From Balaenoptera acutorostrata (lineage: Eukaryota; Chordata; Mammalia; Artiodactyla; Balaenopteridae), in contig NC_080077.1 of NCBI RefSeq assembly GCF_949987535.1, forward strand, positions 40,504,561 to 40,568,560: a stretch of 64,000 nucleotides of DNA. Direction: 5' to 3'. Positions 25,093-36,217 of the stretch are shown piece by piece. How positions within the stretch are numbered: the stretch's first letter is position 1; each line of letters opens with the position of its first letter. Under the pieces are notes generated by a model that was not told where the DNA came from, did not search any database, and saw only the letters and a program-made list of their open reading frames with translations. The position numbers and the translations under genes were made by a program.

Positions 25093-25505
25093 AATGTTGC
25101 CTTCCACATGCAAGAATCCCACTAATGTGATACTCTTAGCTTCTCTCCATCCCTTATTTATTCCTCCTTAAGGAGACAAAAGATTCCATTTAATGGGTGA
25201 ATCTAGGAGAAACTAGCTATGTATAAACTAGCCCTGTTCTACTCCCATTATCTTTTTGGAAGAAAGTGTCTGGTGGTCGAGCACTGCTTGTCCCTGTATA
25301 GATTATGTTTATCTAATTCTGAGGGTCAGTATTAAGAAATCCATTTGCCCACACATTTAAGCCATATGCTACTTTATCAGCTTTTCATGAATTATTTTGT
25401 TCTCCATCTGTCTTGTTCTTTTGTCCTACTTTTCAGTTGGTTCATGAACCAAGCAGAGTACAGAGGTATCGTTCACTGAGCACCTCAGACCCCAGTACTC
25501 CACTC
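25093..25505. other. Unique intergenic sequence
   Basis: Nothing recognised. Confidence 0.4.
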
Positions 25506-25509
25506 CTGG

Positions 25510-25610
25510 CCAACAGTCAATCATTCATATTTTTTATACAGCAAATATTTATGAAGTCTTTGCTACATGCTGGGTACTGTGCTAGGTGCAGTTGATGGTG
25601 AAAGGGTTGA
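25510..25610 (+). repeat. L2/MIR-class relic (probable)
   Basis: 'cagcaaatatttatgaagtc', 'ctacatgctgggtactgtgc' and 'taggtgcagttgatggtgaa' resemble the widespread 'caacaaatatttattgagc ... gtgccaggcactgtgctagg' consensus. Confidence 0.5.
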
Positions 25611-25851
25611 CTCAGTCCCTTCTGTAATGGGTTTAATGTCTAACCTCTGAGTTAATTACAGGATCAGAACAAAACCCAGGTAAAGGTTACCATATTGGCT
25701 GTGCAGCTGGAGAAATTAGGTAAGGAAGGAAAGGGAGCCTGAACTCTAATTCTGCTTAACTTAGCTCCTATTCCAAAAACTGACAAAAGATAGCTCTATT
25801 AAAATATAAACGATTCCGTTCAGACTATTTAACAGTAAACCTTTTGGACAT

Positions 25852-26160
25852 TATTTTTTTGTTAACCTCTTTATTGGGATATAATTGCTTTACAATGGTG
25901 TGTTAGTTTCTGCTTTATAACAAAGTGAATCAGTTATACATATACATGTATCCCCATACCTCCTCCCTCTTGCATCTCCCTCCCACCCTCCCTATCCCAC
26001 CCCTCTAGGTGGTCACAAAGCACTGAGCTGATCTCCCTGTGCTATGTGGCTGCTTCCCACTAGCTATCTATTTTACATTTGGTAGTGTATATATGTCCAT
26101 GCCACTCTCTCACTTTGTCCCAGCTTACCCTTCCCCCTCCACGTGTCCTCAAGTCCATTG
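25852..26160 (-). mobile_element. L1 3' UTR fragment
   Basis: It matches the 3' UTR of the L1 at 23.9-24.2 kb: 'aacctctttattgggatata', 'taggtggtcacaaagcac', 'cactagctatctattttaca'. It is only about 300 bp long with a residual tail of seven T. No clear TSD. Confidence 0.9.
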
Positions 26161-26735
26161 TAAGAATTTATTTGAAATTTAGTGTCTTTGAACTAAATTT
26201 ATAATATTTTACACTTCTAAATGAGGTGTGCAGAATATATTATTTGCTCCCAAATGTTGGATATGCCTTATATTTTTTCATAAATCCATTTGAGTTCTTT
26301 TTCTTTCGTTGTAATTTGGTTTGTCTGTAAGCTCTTTCCTCTTCCCCCTTGCCCCCATAATTGCAGTGATAGGGAATTGACAGTTTTATCCTTGTTTCTT
26401 AGTCTATTCACTATGTAATTAATAAATGACCCATTATGAATCTATACCTCATTTGCAATTGCATCTCCAAAATATCTTTCCTTTGCTGCTTCACTGAATT
26501 TTCTTGAACTGCCTTATAGAATTCAGGGGGAAAAAAAATGAAAGGAGAATGAATAGATCCTGGAACTTTCCTTATACTAGGCCTAGAACTGCACAAAAAG
26601 AATGTCTTTGGAGAATATACTGTTAACTCAGCTGTGGAAAAGGAGTGGAGACATTTCCAAAACCCACCCAGAGTTATTCCCACCTGGAACCCACATCATA
26701 TCATCATCTCGCCTGAGAAGCAGCCTGTTCCGAAT
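26161..26735. other. Unique intergenic sequence
   Basis: Nothing recognised. Confidence 0.4.
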
Positions 26736-27122
26736 TCCTCTTTCACTCTCTTTTTTTAAATAAATTCATTTATTTATGTTTATTTTTGGCTGCATTGGGT
26801 CTTTGTTGCTGCACATGGGCTTTCTCTAGTTGCAGCGAGTGTGGGCTACTCTTCATTGCGGTGCGCGGGCTTCTCATTGCGGTGGCTTCTCTTGTTGCAG
26901 AGCAAGGGCTCTAGGCATGCGGGCTTCAGTAGTTGTGTCATGCAAGCTCAGTAGTTGTGGCTCACGGGCTCTAGAGCACAGGCTCAGTAGTTGTGGCTCA
27001 CGGGCTTATTTGCTCCGCGGCATGTGGGATCTCCCCGGACCAGGGCTTGAACCTGTGTCCCCAACATTGGCAGGCAGATTCTTAACCCCTGCGCCACCAG
27101 GGAAGCCCTCCTCTTTCACTCT
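26736..27122 (-). mobile_element. CHR-type SINE, older subfamily with internal duplication, 14-bp TSD
   Basis: The SINE lies at 26,750-27,108, flanked by 'tcctctttcactct' at 26,736-26,749 and 27,109-27,122. It is about 60 bp longer than the other full copies. The segment 'gctcagtagttgtggctcacgggct' (parts: ctcagtagttgtggctcac) occurs at 26,947-26,970 and again at 26,982-27,005, with a decayed third version at about 26,924. Confidence 0.93.
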
Positions 27123-28245
27123 TAATCTACTACCAGGCCAAGGTCTACCCAGGCCTGAGTCTGTCACCCCTAATAAGCTGGATAACGTCAGTGTATTGGG
27201 ATGGATTTTTGCTTTCTCAAAGATACTCTGTTCCAAGAAATATAATGCCTTTTTTTAATTAATTTTTGAACGGTAAATGTATGTACTGTTCATAGGACAT
27301 GCCAAAATAGTTTAAAAATGACACTATGGAAAATCATTAGCCAAGCCCTTTACAACTTTTAAAGATAGAATTTAAATGCAGTTTCAAGAACTCTCATAAA
27401 AACAATCTTTATCTGTTTCTGACTGTGACTGATTTTGACTCTGCTAGGAAAATCTCAGGGTGGAAATTTCCTGAGCCGACGGCAGGTCATGCTAAATTAG
27501 AGCCACCACTCTTGGGAGGTGGCAGGAGTTAAAGAATGTGACTAGATTTATTTCTCATTAGTTATATACCCAAAAGAGCATTGAAGAGTAACTTTCTAAT
27601 TCCCTGGTCTTAAAAATAGTGGATCAGTTTTTCCATTCAGCTTCCCATAGCAGAATGGAAGCAAAAGACACCTAAAACACAGCTTCAACTCACTTGCAGC
27701 ACGTTTTAGAAACATTTTTTTCCCCCAAGAGAAGAAAATTGTCTTTTTCTTTTAGTTTTTTCCAAGTCCATATTATCTTTTCCAAGGCACGTGATTAGGA
27801 TATCAAAAGCAGACATATTGTACTCTATAAATGGATCTCTAACATTTAAACCTAGTTGAGATGCACACAGGATTTCACTGGAAAGGGCGATTCATGTAAA
27901 CTGAACCACAGACAATCTGTGCCTACCTTCCATCCCCTAATTTACCCTTTCTTTTCCTTTCTTTTTAAAGAAAAGTAAACTCTTCCTTAGCTTCTAGATA
28001 TCTTTTATTCACTACTCACATTAGTAAATCCCTAAAAACTAACATTTTAGTATGGCAAGATGACAATTCATTTAACCCATTATCTGAGAGGAAGCCAGGA
28101 ATTGAAGGCAAAGGGGACTGTGGTTCTTTTTAATAAGATTTCTATTTCTTTATCAACATTTAAAAAGGTTGTGCTCCTTTCCTGACATCACCCTTAACTT
28201 TATTTTTTCTTATCTCTTCTTTTGATATTAATTTTCCCCCCAAAT
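27123..28245. other. Unique intergenic sequence
   Basis: Nothing recognised. Confidence 0.4.
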
Positions 28246-28790
28246 TTAATGTTACTATGTAAATCAGCTATAGCTACTATAATGCTGCATAACAAACCAC
28301 TCAGAAAAGTTCAGTGCCTTGTGGCCACAAGTGTTTATTTTTCTTCTTGCAGGTCTGTGGTTTGTCTGGGTTGGCTCTGCTACAGAGTATAGGTTGGTTG
28401 GGTTGGTCCCAGGCTTCAGGTTGGCTGCAGGTAGGCTCTGTCTGTGCCACTTACTAATTAGGACCAGGAGCTACCCAAGCCATGGGCTCCTCATAGTGGC
28501 TCACAGAAGGCCAAGAAGGTAAGAAGAAATATATGATGTCTCTGAAGGCTTTGACTCAGAATTCCATATGCATTGGCCAAAAACTTCACATGGTCAACCC
28601 CAGCATGAATGAAGTGGGAAAATATACTCCACCCCTGCACATGCACTGCCAGACATATGGCAGGAGGGGGAGTTGAGAACAATCATCAACTCTGTTGTAG
28701 GGACCAATAGGAAGGGATAGGATTGGGTAAAACATCCCACTGTGTTTCTTGACTCCACCTCAGGCTGTAAATTAGCCTGATATAACTTGC
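28246..28790. repeat. Ancient mammalian interspersed repeat, class uncertain
   Basis: 'gctgcataacaaaccactca', 'caggtctgtggtttgtctgg' and 'ttcacatggtcaaccccagc' recall a common old mammalian repeat (consensus 'tgcataacaaaccaccccaa'). I cannot assign a family. Frames through it are broken. Confidence 0.4.
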
Positions 28791-28851
28791 CACTGCTGTT
28801 ATATATTACAAAGGGTACCATTAAAAAAACTGATGTTTTATTTAATTTAAG

Positions 28852-29169
28852 AAAGTTATTTGTGGGCTTCCCTGGTGGCGCAGTGGTTGAGAATCTGCCT
28901 GCCAATGCAGGGGACACGGGTTCGAGCCCTGGTCTGGGAAGATCCCACATGCCGCGGAGCAACTAGGCCCGTGAGCCACGACTACTGAGCCTGCGTGTCT
29001 GGAGCCTGTGCTCCACAACAAGAGAGGCCGTGATAGTGAGAGGCCCGCGCACCGCGATGAAGAGTAGCCCCCGCTCGCCGCAACTAGAGAAAGCCCTCGC
29101 ACAGAAACGAAGACCCAACACAGCCAAAAATAAATAAATAAATTTATTTTAAAAAAAAAAGTTATTTGT
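28852..29169 (+). mobile_element. CHR-type SINE, forward, 12-bp TSD
   Basis: The full-length forward copy at 28,864-29,157 shows the pol III internal promoter: A-box-like 'tggcgcagtgg' (28,876-28,886) and B-box-like 'ggttcgagccc' (28,919-28,929). It ends in (AAAT)n and an A-run. The TSD 'aaagttatttgt' is at 28,852-28,863 and 29,158-29,169. A 115-codon minus frame through it is a SINE artefact. Confidence 0.95.
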
Positions 29170-30285
29170 ATACATTTTATCAACCCCATGTTATAATGCT
29201 AATTGTAGATAAACATAGGATTTCACAGCCAGTCACACAGATGGGCAAACATTTACACAAACATTTGTCATTCTCTCATATTCATTCAAATATAATTATA
29301 TTTCTCAAGTCTGAGTATATCCTTGGTTATTGCAATGACTTTCCTTTATTCCATTTATCTCACTGGGTTTTAGGTAAAGTGTAGAATTAGACAAGTTGTT
29401 CAAAAAGACAGCTTAAAAAAAAGGAAATGAGAAAAGGAAAAATGCATAAGAAAATGTGAGTGCAGGTACATAGGGCAAATCAGCTCTGGTGATACCCATG
29501 GTGAGCCTGTTCAGACTGAAGAGACTAGAGTCTGAGATCGGTATCCAGTGAGCCTCATAGAACGGCACACTTAGATGGATCCCACCATCATCCTAAACCT
29601 GAAATTTTAAATGTGTAGGAAAAGCTGGCAATGACAAGGTCCCACTGACTTTATGATTTTACTTCAATGGTTTTAGTTCCTTGGTTGTTCAATTTGCATC
29701 CACAACAGGATGAGGCTACAAAGGAAAATATAATAGTTTTTACTTATAGGTTAATTAGTAGAGATATATTTCCCAAAACAAGGGAGGCAGTTTTGCTCTT
29801 GATCAGTCAGCCAACATATGGAATACTGTGTTAAGTTCACGTTATCAAGTTTTAACATTTTAAGAAAAGTACTGAAAGATTAGGCTGTGCACAGACGAGG
29901 ACACCCAGAAGTGTAACATAACTAGAAATTAGGTTACATGCAGAAAAGCTGAAGGAACCAGTGGCTTTATCTTAAATAAGAGAAAAATGATTATATAATG
30001 TTTCTTAATAAGTGTTTAAAAGGTTTCTGTGGTAAAGATGTTATCTTTGCTATTATAGAGGTTAAAATTTGGGATAAAAACAGAACTGATTGCCTTTAGT
30101 AAAGGTATAAATATAATTATCAATGTATTTAAACAAGGGAATAGATGCCTATACAGTTGATGTCTCTTTCCTGGAAATATTCAGGAAATGTTGAATGGTA
30201 CTCACAATTATTTGCAAATTTAATATGCCAGGATAGAATTCTGTGCCCCCAATTTTCCAAAGGAATATGCTTATATCCTGACCCA
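29170..30285. other. Unique intergenic sequence
   Basis: Nothing recognised. Confidence 0.4.
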
Positions 30286-30480
30286 ATCATTTATTCACTT
30301 ATTTACTTTTTCATTCAACAAATATTCTTTGAGAATCTACAAATGTTGTGTACTAATTTTGGCACCAGGAATACAGCAATAAACAAGACAAACAAAATCC
30401 TTGTCCTTATGGGCCTTGCATTCTAGTAAGTGAAACAGATGACAAATTTGTAAACAAGGAAGTAATCTCAGATTGTGATA
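30286..30480 (+). repeat. L2-class relic
   Basis: 'cattcaacaaatattctttg', 'ggcaccaggaatacagcaat', 'aacaagacaaacaaaatcc' and 'gggccttgcattctagtaag' follow a familiar ancient LINE-derived consensus. Confidence 0.6.
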
Positions 30481-30639
30481 AGTTCTCTTAAGAAAACAAG
30501 TGTCTTTAAAATTACTTGTTTCAAGAATGTCAAAAATGCATGTTTTGTTTGTGCCCTTTCCCCCATTCCGGCTCTATCACTTTCAATCTCCTTTCATTAC
30601 CATGCTCGTATCTAAATGTTTGTCATGATATGGTATAGA

Positions 30640-30830
30640 AGAAGAAGGAATATAAATATGAACTAGACAGACTTGGATTCATCCTTGGCTTGACCATTTA
30701 CTAGTTATGTGATCTTAAACAATTTACTTAGCCACATTGACCCTCACTTTTCCTATTTATAAATTGTGGAAAAGAGGTAATATTAGTAAAAGGATAAACT
30801 GTGATGACATGTGAAATATTTACCTGTGCT
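30640..30830 (+). repeat. MIR SINE relic, forward
   Basis: 'agacagacttggattcatcc', 'tgaccatttactagttatgt', 'gatcttaaacaatttactta' and 'tcctatttataaattgtgga' match the MIR order. Confidence 0.75.
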
Positions 30831-30859
30831 GTTAATTCTCCATTTGCATTCTCCTCCAT

Positions 30860-31362
30860 ACCGCCCCCGTGAACCCCTTCACAGTTCTATTTCTCCCTTC
30901 CCTTGCCTAACTCTGTGGCCAGAGGCTGACCCCCAAGGACTGCATCTCCTGGTTTCTCTTGTTGATTGGTTTCTAGTTAAGTTTAGCCAGTGGAAGCACT
31001 GGCAGGAGATTGGAGAGTTCAAGGAGAGAGAGGTCAGAGTATTTCTTCCCTGATGCTTCCATGCCTTGGCAGGTATATTCAGCACTAGCTGTGTCTCTCC
31101 AAGTTCAAAACTTCAGCCAGGTGGTCCCTTTTTCATAATTCTAGCTCTCTATGGGCTTAAGGAACTTCATTTCCTCCTTGGCCTTTTGGTCCTAGGAGTG
31201 GTATGTTTTCCTGCTGATGTGCTATCATCACTAACATAACTATGGGTCCTCACTATCCCTTCACCCTATACACACATCCATAGGTAGCCCTCTGTTGAAA
31301 TCTCTTCATTTGAACCATCTGGGGAAAATTCTGTTTCCTATAGGGATTCTGACTGATCTAGT
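30860..31362 (+). repeat. Probable ancient LTR of the following ERVL/MaLR-like remnant
   Basis: This decayed repeat ends at '...ctgactgatctagtac'. The next sequence, 'tggacatcagaagt', has the look of an ERVL/MaLR primer-binding region. The LTR family is not identified and the 5' limit is approximate. Confidence 0.4.
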
Positions 31363-32272
31363 ACTGGACATCAGAAGTAACCACACAAAGTAGATCCTCA
31401 GTATGGTATTCTGGAACTGATTCGTTAACATATTTGATGAAAACATGGTCTTCCTGGAGGAAAATGAGAAACCGGTAATGACGTGTCATGGCATCATAAT
31501 TACTCAGTGCTGATGTGGGATGAAGAGCCAGATATCAAATGGCTGTTGCATTTTGTTTTTATGACAATAATGATTACAAAGGGTATGGAGTAGACTAGCT
31601 GTTTCAGACTATCCTGGGAGCTTACAAAAACAAAAAAGATAAGTACAGGACTTAAATTTCAAACTCAAAGCACTAGTGGAGAACTAAAAACTTCTGTGGT
31701 AACCTAAAAAGAACCCTTCTCTCTAGTAACTACAGGGCAGACATGCCTGAGGATTGGGCCAAAAATACGATTGTTTAGGTTGCAGAATTGCTACACTGTA
31801 TAAATACACAGCATCATCACAACCATTATGTTAAGGTTAGAGAACTGGTTGAGAAGCTAGACTCTGAGACTTGGGATGAACATATATGGACAGACCCATT
31901 TGAAGGTGTGAACTTCGATTCCTCAAATCACCCTGAGATTCTTTGGTGTGAAGAAGTAGCCTCCCTCCCCTTGTATGAGAAAAATAATCTTTCCATGCTT
32001 AAAGACCTTTCAGTGACTTCATCCATGCTTTTGCCTCACAATGGGATATCAGTTCTTCTTAATACCCATCCCCATCATCTCTCATTGCCTCTATATCCAT
32101 AACTAGAGCTAGATCCCAGAATTGCTCAGGTAGAAAATTGATAAGCTTGTTTTAGAAGAGACAGAGTATGCATCCTAAGACTTAGAAAATCTTTTAAAAT
32201 TATATCAGTAGGAATCTGACGAGCTGTGTTGGGATGGTGTCTAAGAGTGTTTTGCTGAAGCAGACAAAATAT

Positions 32273-32792
32273 AAGAGTGAGTTATCTATTCATCTGTTGA
32301 TGGACACTTAGGTTGCTTCCATGTCCTGGCTATTGTAAATAGAGCTGCAATGAACACTTTGGTACATGACTCTTTTTGAATTATGATTTTCTCAGGGTAT
32401 ATGCCCAGTAGTGGGATTGCTGGGTTGTATGGTAGTTCTATTTTTAGTTTTTTAAGGAACCTCCATACTGTTCTCCATAGTGGCTGTATCAATTTACATT
32501 CCCACCAACAGTGCAAGAGGGTTCCCTTTTCTCCACACCCTCTCCAGCATTTATTGTTTGTAGATTTTTTGATGATGGCCATCCTGACCGGTGTGAGATG
32601 ATATCTCATTGTAGTTTTGATTTTCATTTCTCTAATGATTAATGACATTGAGCACAATGGAATATTACTCAGCCATAAAAAGAAACGAAATTGAGTTATT
32701 TGTAGTGAGGTGGATGGACCTAGAGTCTGTCATACAGAGTGAAGTAAGTCAGAAAGAGAAAACAAATACCATATGCTAACACATATATATGG

Positions 32793-32823
<31 letters not shown>

Positions 32824-33207
32824 GGTCATGAAGAACCTAGGAGCAAGACAGGAATAAAGACACAGACCTACTGGAGAATGGACTTGAGGACACGGGGAGA
32901 GGGAAGGGTAAGCTGGGACCAATTGAGAGAGTGGCATGGACATATATACACTACCAAACGTAAAATAGATAGCTAGTGGGAAGCAGCTGCATAGCACAGG
33001 GAGATCAGCTCAGTGCTTTGTGACCACCTAGAGAGGTGGGATAGGGAGTGTGGGAGGGAGGGAGATGCAAGAGGGAAGAGATATGGGGATATATGTATAT
33101 GTATAGCTGATTCACTTTGTTATAAAGCAGAAACTAACACACCATTGTAAAGCAATTATACTCCAATAAAGATGTGTAAAAAAAAAAAAAAAGAGTGAGT
33201 TATCTAT
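32273..33207 (+). mobile_element. Twin-primed (5'-inverted) L1 with 17-bp TSD
   Basis: The segment 32,290 to about 32,653 is ORF2 C-terminal sequence in reverse orientation. From about 32,654 to 33,190 the L1 runs forward through the end of ORF2, the 3' UTR ('ctccaataaagatgtg') and the A-tail. The perfect direct repeat 'aagagtgagttatctat' at 32,273-32,289 and 33,191-33,207 encloses both arms, so this is one insertion made by twin priming. Roughly 30-40 bp of L1 are missing at the inversion junction. There is an internal A-run at 32,799-32,823. Confidence 0.95.
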
Positions 33208-33600
33208 AGACACGTGCTTACCTAGTATTTTGACTTTGGTGTGCCAGCCAAGCAGCTTTAACTATGTTTAGAAGTTTCTTCCGTTGACTACTGAAGCCTG
33301 GATTCAATGAAAATCAGCAGTTCATGTTGTCGAGATGCCAGAACTTCCTTGCTCTACGTGCAGGAAGGAATCTAAAGGTTTAGAGAATTGAGACACTTGA
33401 GGTAGATTTATTATATACAACCTACACACCTTCCTTCTATGTCCATCAGGAGATGTCAGAGAACATCCTTTCCATCAAGGCAATAAGAAGTTTTAAAAAT
33501 TCACTAAGAAGAGAACGGTGTCCTTGAGAAGTTCCATGGTAGCTGTCTTTGGCAAACTGAAAATAAAGGTGAAGGATGTGGCCATTGTATTAGGGTCTCT
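33208..33600. other. Part of the MaLR/ERVL-like remnant, poorly conserved
   Basis: It resumes right after the L1 TSD. No domain is recognisable in this stretch. Confidence 0.35.
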
Positions 33601-34235
33601 CATCTGTTGGGATCTCTCATTTCAATGGGAATAACACAGTCCTGGAGTGGGAAAGACCATGTGGTAGTGCTTAACCCTCAGAGCAAAGGTGGTTGCAATT
33701 ATCATAATCAGCCACAGAGACTGAGTGACAACCAGTGTTTTAACCTACAGAAATGTGTGTTGGTGGCGACAATGCTCTCTAGTATAAAGTGGATGGGCAG
33801 CCAACAATGAATTACTTGATCTCTATAACTGGAGAGTGTATGTCTGGTAAACAAAAATCTAATTTCAGTCACCAAAGGGGGAATTCATTCCTTCTTATAA
33901 TCTCCCACTCAATTTCCATACCTAGGAAGTTCTTGAAGAAGGACCTGGGAAATCAGCTTCTGGGAAGATGGTTAGATGGACCTTGGAGAATGACCGGATT
34001 ATCAAAAACTTAATCTGATTGTAGCTGCCATTCCGGAAGTGATATCTTTGCTGGAGAAAATTAACACAGTCCCAGCTTCCTAGGATAGCAACTATTCACC
34101 TGGCAAAAATGTTTTTCTCAATCCCCAGATATGCTGCATAAAGCCTTTAGCACAGAGAGGACAGACCCATAGAATTTGGGGGCAAAGCAACTATTTCTCC
34201 ATTTGAAAAACATCTCTTAGGAAAATGGCTAAAAT

Positions 34236-34394
34236 CTCTTCTTTTTGTTTTTGGACACATTAATGTCTAGCTAGAGATCATCTATCTCAGCCTCCCTTGT
34301 AGCCACATATGGCTAGTTGACTACATTTTAGAAAATGGAATGTGAGAATCTATGGTGTATGCAATGCTTACTGCATTTACAAAGGAAGTTGCTT
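34236..34394. other. Decayed repeat-like sequence
   Basis: 'tcagcctcccttgtagccac' and 'atatggctagttgactacat' recall an old mammalian repeat that I cannot name. Confidence 0.3.
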
Positions 34395-35325
34395 GCCCCC
34401 CTCTCTTTCCCCTTTGGTAACCATAAATTTGTTTTCTTTGTGAGTCTGTTTCTGTTTTGTATGTAGATTCATTTGTATTATTTTTTAGATTTTGCATATA
34501 AGTGATATCATATAATATCTGTCTGACTTACTTCACTAAGTGTAATATTCTCTAGATCCATCCATGTTGCTGCAAATGGCAATATTTCATTCTTTCTTAT
34601 GGCTGAGTAATATTTCATTGTATATACATACACCACATCTTCTTAAGTCAATTGTCTGTTGATGGGCACTTGGGTTGTTTCCATGTCCTGACTATAGTAA
34701 ACTGTGCTGCAGTGAACATTGGGGTGCATGTATCTTTTTGAATTAGAGTTTTGGGGTTTTTTTCTGGATATATACCCAGGAATGGGATTGCAGGATCATA
34801 TGGTAGCTTTATTTTTAGTTTTTTAAGAAACCTCCATACTGTTCTCCATGGTGGCTGCCCCAATTTACATTCCCAACAGTGTACAAGGGTTCCCTTTTCC
34901 CCACACCCTCTCCAGCATTTATTATTTGTACGCTTTTTGGTGATAGCCATTCTGACCAATATGAGGTGATACCTCATTGTGATTTTGATTTGCATTTCTC
35001 TCATAATCAGCTATGTTGAGTATATTTTCATGTGGCTGTTTGCCATCCATATGTCTTCTTTGGAGAAATGTCTAAGTCTTCTGCTCGTTTTTTGTTTGGG
35101 TTGTTTAGTTTTTCGATATTGAGTTGTATGATTGTATATTTTGGATATTAACCCCCATCAGTTGCAGCATTTGCAAATATTTTTTTCCCATTTCTTAGGT
35201 TGTCTTTTCATTTTGTTGATGGTTTCTTTTGCTGTGCAAAAGCTTTTAAGTTTGTTTAGGTCTCAGTTGTTTATTTTTGCTTTTACTTCTTTTGCCTTGG
35301 GAGACTGATCTAAGAAAACATTGCT

Positions 35326-36217
35326 GCTGAGATTAACCAAGATGGCGGAGTAGAAGGACGTGCTCTCACTCCCTCTTGCGAGAGCACCAGAATCACAACT
35401 GGCTGCTGGACAATCATTGACAGGAAGACCCTGGACTTCACCAAGGAGGATACCCCACGTCCAAGGACAGAGGAGAAGCCACAGTGAGACGGTAGGAGGG
35501 GCGCAATCAGAGTAAAATCAAATCCCATAACTGCTGGGTGGGTGACTCACAGACTGGCGAACACTTATACCACAGAAGTCCACCCACTGGAGTGAAGGTT
35601 CTAAGCCCCACCTCAGGCTTCCCAACCTGGGGGTCCGGCAAAGGGAGGAGGAATTCCTAGAGAATCAGACTTTGAAGTCTAGTGGGAATTGATTGCAGGA
35701 CTGTGACAGGACTGGGGGAAACAGAGACCCCACTCTTGGAGGGCACACACAAAGTAATGTGTGCATCGGGACCCAGGGGAAGGAGCAGTGACCCTGGGGG
35801 AGACTGAACCAGACGTACCTGCTGGTGTTGGGGGGTCTCCTGCAGAGACAAGTGGTGGCTCTGTTTCACCGTGGGGATAAGGACACTGGCAGCAGAGGTC
35901 CTGGGAAGTTCTCCTTGGCGTGAGCCCTCCCAGAGTCTGCCATTAATCCCACCAAAGAGCACGGGTAGGCTCCAGTGTTGGGTTGCCTCAGGCAAAACAA
36001 CCAACAGGGAGGGAACCCAGCCCCACCCATCAACAGTCAAGTGGATTAAGGTTTTACTGAGCTCTGACCGCCACAGCAACAGTCAGCTCTACCCACCACC
36101 AGAGCCTCCCATCAACCCTCTTAGCCTCAACCACCAGAGGGCAGACAACAGAAGCAAGAAAAACTACAATCCTGCAGCCTGTGGACCAAAAACCACAGTT
36201 ACAGAAAGACAGAGAAG
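35326..36217 (+). promoter_or_regulatory. L1 5' UTR / internal promoter
   Basis: The 892-bp leader starts just after the TSD. A YY1-like site 'caagatggcgg' lies at 35,338-35,348 (+13 to +23), the same place where primate L1s use YY1 to fix the start site. It is GC-richer than the flanks. A 116-codon frame at 35,871-36,221 runs into the ORF1 start and is probably not expressed. Confidence 0.8.

Larger units (their letters stand above)
31363..34235 (+). mobile_element. MaLR/ERVL-like internal remnant, split by an L1
   Basis: Without the L1 insertion the segment is about 1.9 kb, similar to MaLR internal regions. Recognisable text near the 3' part includes 'gatatctttgctggagaaaa', 'ttaacacagtcccagcttcc' and 'gcaactattcacctggcaaa'. 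All frames are broken, and a 104-codon frame at 31,788-32,102 is a leftover, not a gene. The L1 at 32,290-33,190 interrupts it. No 3' LTR is recognised. Confidence 0.5.

Noticed and set aside
24261..25109. 282-codon frame on the minus strand
   Set aside because: It is the C-terminal part of L1 ORF2 in a 5'-truncated insertion. The first codons come from flanking DNA across the TSD, so there is no gene.
31788..32102. 104-codon open frame with non-repetitive protein-like text
   Set aside because: It lies in the decayed MaLR/ERVL-like internal region, without conserved motifs or a longer frame. Treated as a remnant.
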